Assembly: GCA_030052355.1 (NCBI GenBank)
Contig: JASIGS010000265.1
Location: forward strand, 1 to 29,260
Source of the DNA: Streptosporangiaceae bacterium
GTDB taxonomy: Bacteria > Actinomycetota > Actinomycetes > Streptosporangiales > Streptosporangiaceae
DNA: 29,260 nucleotides
Direction: 5' to 3'
In this document: one piece after another, positions 28,225-29,260 of the stretch
How positions within the stretch are numbered: position 1 is the first letter of the stretch
Layout of the letters: each line of letters opens with the position of its first letter
Made by a program: the position numbers and the translations under genes
Notes under the pieces: generated by a model
Seen by the model: the letters and a program-made list of their open reading frames with translations, nothing else
Databases searched by the model: none
What the model was told of the DNA's origin: nothing

Positions 28225-28314
28225 CGCCGCCCGGTCCTTGCTGCCTGAGAGGTTCCGGGGAGGTTGCCCCTTCGGCGCCCAGCGCTGGCTGCGCTAAGAC
28301 TCTCCCGGCCGGCG
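28225..28314 (-). promoter_or_regulatory. Glycine riboswitch aptamer in the gcvP leader
   Basis: Reading the minus strand, the conserved parts of the glycine aptamer appear in order: CGGGAGAGTC (around 28298-28307), GCGCCGAAGGGGCAA (28264-28278), CTCTCAGGCA (28242-28251) and GGACC (28233-28237). The ends CGCCGGCCGG (28305-28314) and CCGGGCGGCG (28225-28234) pair as P1 with one mismatch. A second full aptamer is not seen, so this looks like a singlet. It lies 95 bases before the gcvP start, which fits the known use of this riboswitch to turn on glycine cleavage. A TAGGCT on the minus strand (28330-28335) is a possible -10 box placing the transcript start just before P1. Confidence 0.94.
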
Positions 28315-28386
28315 TGTTCCAGCCGTTAGAGCCTACCCGAGGATGCGAGCCCACCAGGGGCTTCGTTGGCAGCGATTCGTGCAGGG

Positions 28387-28998
28387 TCAGCCGGTACGGC
28401 GGGCACGGCGCCTGGAGAGTTCGTCTTCAGCGTCGGTGGGCAGGTCGGCGGCCTCGGCCCGCTCTGCCGGCAGTTCCGCCAGGCTCGCGTCGACCTCCCG
28501 CCACACCCGGCCGAGCGCGATGCCGAACACGCCCTGGCCGCCTTGCAGCAGGTCGACGACCTCGTCCGGGGACGTGCACTCGTACACGCTCACCCCGTCG
28601 CTCATGAGCGTCACCTGAGCCAGGTCGGTGGTACCGCGGTCCCGCAGGTAGCTGACGGCCTGCCGGATCTGCTGCAGCGAGATCCCGGCGTCCAGCAGCC
28701 GTTTGACAACCTTGAGTACCAGGATGTCCCGGAATCCGTACAGGCGCTGGGTACCGGATCCGCTGGCGGGACGGACACTGGGCTCGAGGAACCCGGTCCG
28801 CGCCCAGTAGTCGAGTTGCCGGTAGGTGATGCCCGCGGCGGCGGCCGCGGTCGGGCCGCGGTAACCGACGTCCTCGGGCTGCGCCGAAAGATCCTCGTCA
28901 AACAGAAGCTGCATCTGCTCAGCGACGGGCGGGACGTCGCCCGGCCCAGCCACGTTGCGCGCCGTTGGCGCCACCCCGTCGCCCCTCGTACCCGCCAC
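28387..28998 (-). CDS. MerR-family transcriptional regulator (Rv1830/ResR type)
   Basis: About 203 residues with a MerR winged helix-turn-helix: [20 protein letters not shown], then [12 protein letters not shown] and [19 protein letters not shown], followed by a short helix region [16 protein letters not shown] and an effector-like tail with [21 protein letters not shown] and [11 protein letters not shown]. The last two segments match what I know of mycobacterial Rv1830, which lies in the same order with the bifunctional nuclease and gcvB. The start is uncertain: the frame opens at a GTG at 29046 with no ribosome binding site, whereas GGAGGT (29003-29008) precedes GTG 28998 by four bases, chosen here. 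The first 45 residues are low-complexity and non-conserved in either case. Confidence 0.9.
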   Translation of the reverse strand: MAGTRGDGVAPTARNVAGPGDVPPVAEQMQLLFDEDLSAQPEDVGYRGPTAAAAAGITYRQLDYWARTGFLEPSVRPASGSGTQRLYGFRDILVLKVVKRLLDAGISLQQIRQAVSYLRDRGTTDLAQVTLMSDGVSVYECTSPDEVVDLLQGGQGVFGIALGRVWREVDASLAELPAERAEAADLPTDAEDELSRRRARRTG

Positions 28999-29107
28999 CA
29001 CTACCTCCGGCCCAGGGCGCCCGGTGCCCGGGAATACCTTTCGCACGTTAGGCCGCCGCCTTGCGCCGAGTCAACGATCCCTGCGGCGCGTCGCCGGAGC
29101 GAGCGGC

Positions 29108-29260
29108 TCAGGTCGAGCGGCCGAAGTCCTCCGGGGTGATCGAGTCGAGGAATTCGCGGAACTTCTCGACCTCGTCCTCGCGAGCGTCTTCCTGCTCGTC
29201 CGGTATCGCCACACCCGCCTCGTCCAGGATTTCCTCGGTAACGAAGATCGTCGCGCCGGT
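29108..29260 (-). CDS. Bifunctional nuclease (DUF151) family protein, C-terminal end (cut by window edge)
   Basis: The last 50 codons of a minus-strand gene that continues past base 29260. The frame reads IFVTEEILDEAGVAIPDEQE, an acidic stretch, then EKFREFLDSITPEDFGRST and a TGA at 29108. This tail resembles the C-terminus of actinobacterial DUF151 bifunctional nucleases such as Rv1829, including the EKFREFLD...PEDF ending. The catalytic domain is outside the window. The gene lies upstream of the MerR gene on the same strand, matching the mycobacterial order, which supports the call. Confidence 0.85.
   Translation of the reverse strand, partial: TGATIFVTEEILDEAGVAIPDEQEDAREDEVEKFREFLDSITPEDFGRST

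Overview
The window is high-GC DNA with GTG/TTG starts, four-base stop/start overlaps and a set of genes typical of a filamentous Actinomycetota: whiA, a bldC-like gene, and a gcvP - MerR - bifunctional-nuclease neighbourhood like that of mycobacteria (Rv1832-Rv1829). A Streptosporangiales-like or related actinomycete is a reasonable guess, but nothing here fixes genus.

Layout. (1) 1-7139, minus strand: a housekeeping block read right to left as bldC-like regulator, uvrC, rapZ, yvcK, whiA, then gap and pgk (cut by the window edge). A small plus-strand membrane protein gene (1454-1963) sits between whiA and gap. (2) 7333-8327, minus: a GNAT acetyltransferase coupled to a small cupin. (3) 8408-9664, plus: an HpnB-type membrane glycosyltransferase whose conserved N-terminus has no ATG/GTG/TTG; the best start is an ATC behind a perfect AGGAGG. 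(4) 9829-23432: a catabolic/salvage island, described below. (5) 23423-25153, minus: a CocE/NonD-type serine hydrolase converging on the island. (6) 25283-29260, minus: gcvP preceded by a glycine riboswitch, a MerR regulator of the Rv1830 type, and the C-terminal end of a DUF151 bifunctional nuclease.

The island is the most interesting part. It holds a 2,4-diaminopentanoate-dehydrogenase-like oxidoreductase coupled to a class III PLP aminotransferase; a COG3375-type GNAT coupled to an enolase-superfamily N-succinylamino acid racemase (NSAR) with all five active-site residues; a PucR-type regulator followed by an M20 deacylase; two M55 (B. subtilis DppA-type) D-aminopeptidases, one on each side of an ABC peptide importer (lipoprotein plus two permeases, no ATPase gene). 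GNAT, NSAR and M20 are the three enzymes of the known route D-amino acid -> N-succinyl-D -> N-succinyl-L -> L-amino acid. With D-aminopeptidases and a peptide importer next to them, the simplest reading is uptake of D-residue-containing (perhaps cell-wall-derived) peptides, release of D-amino acids and their one-way conversion to L-amino acids, under PucR control. The enzyme families are visible in the sequence; joining them into one pathway is inference.

The only gene-free stretch over 300 bases is 18374-18736, the spacer between the first M55 gene and the importer.
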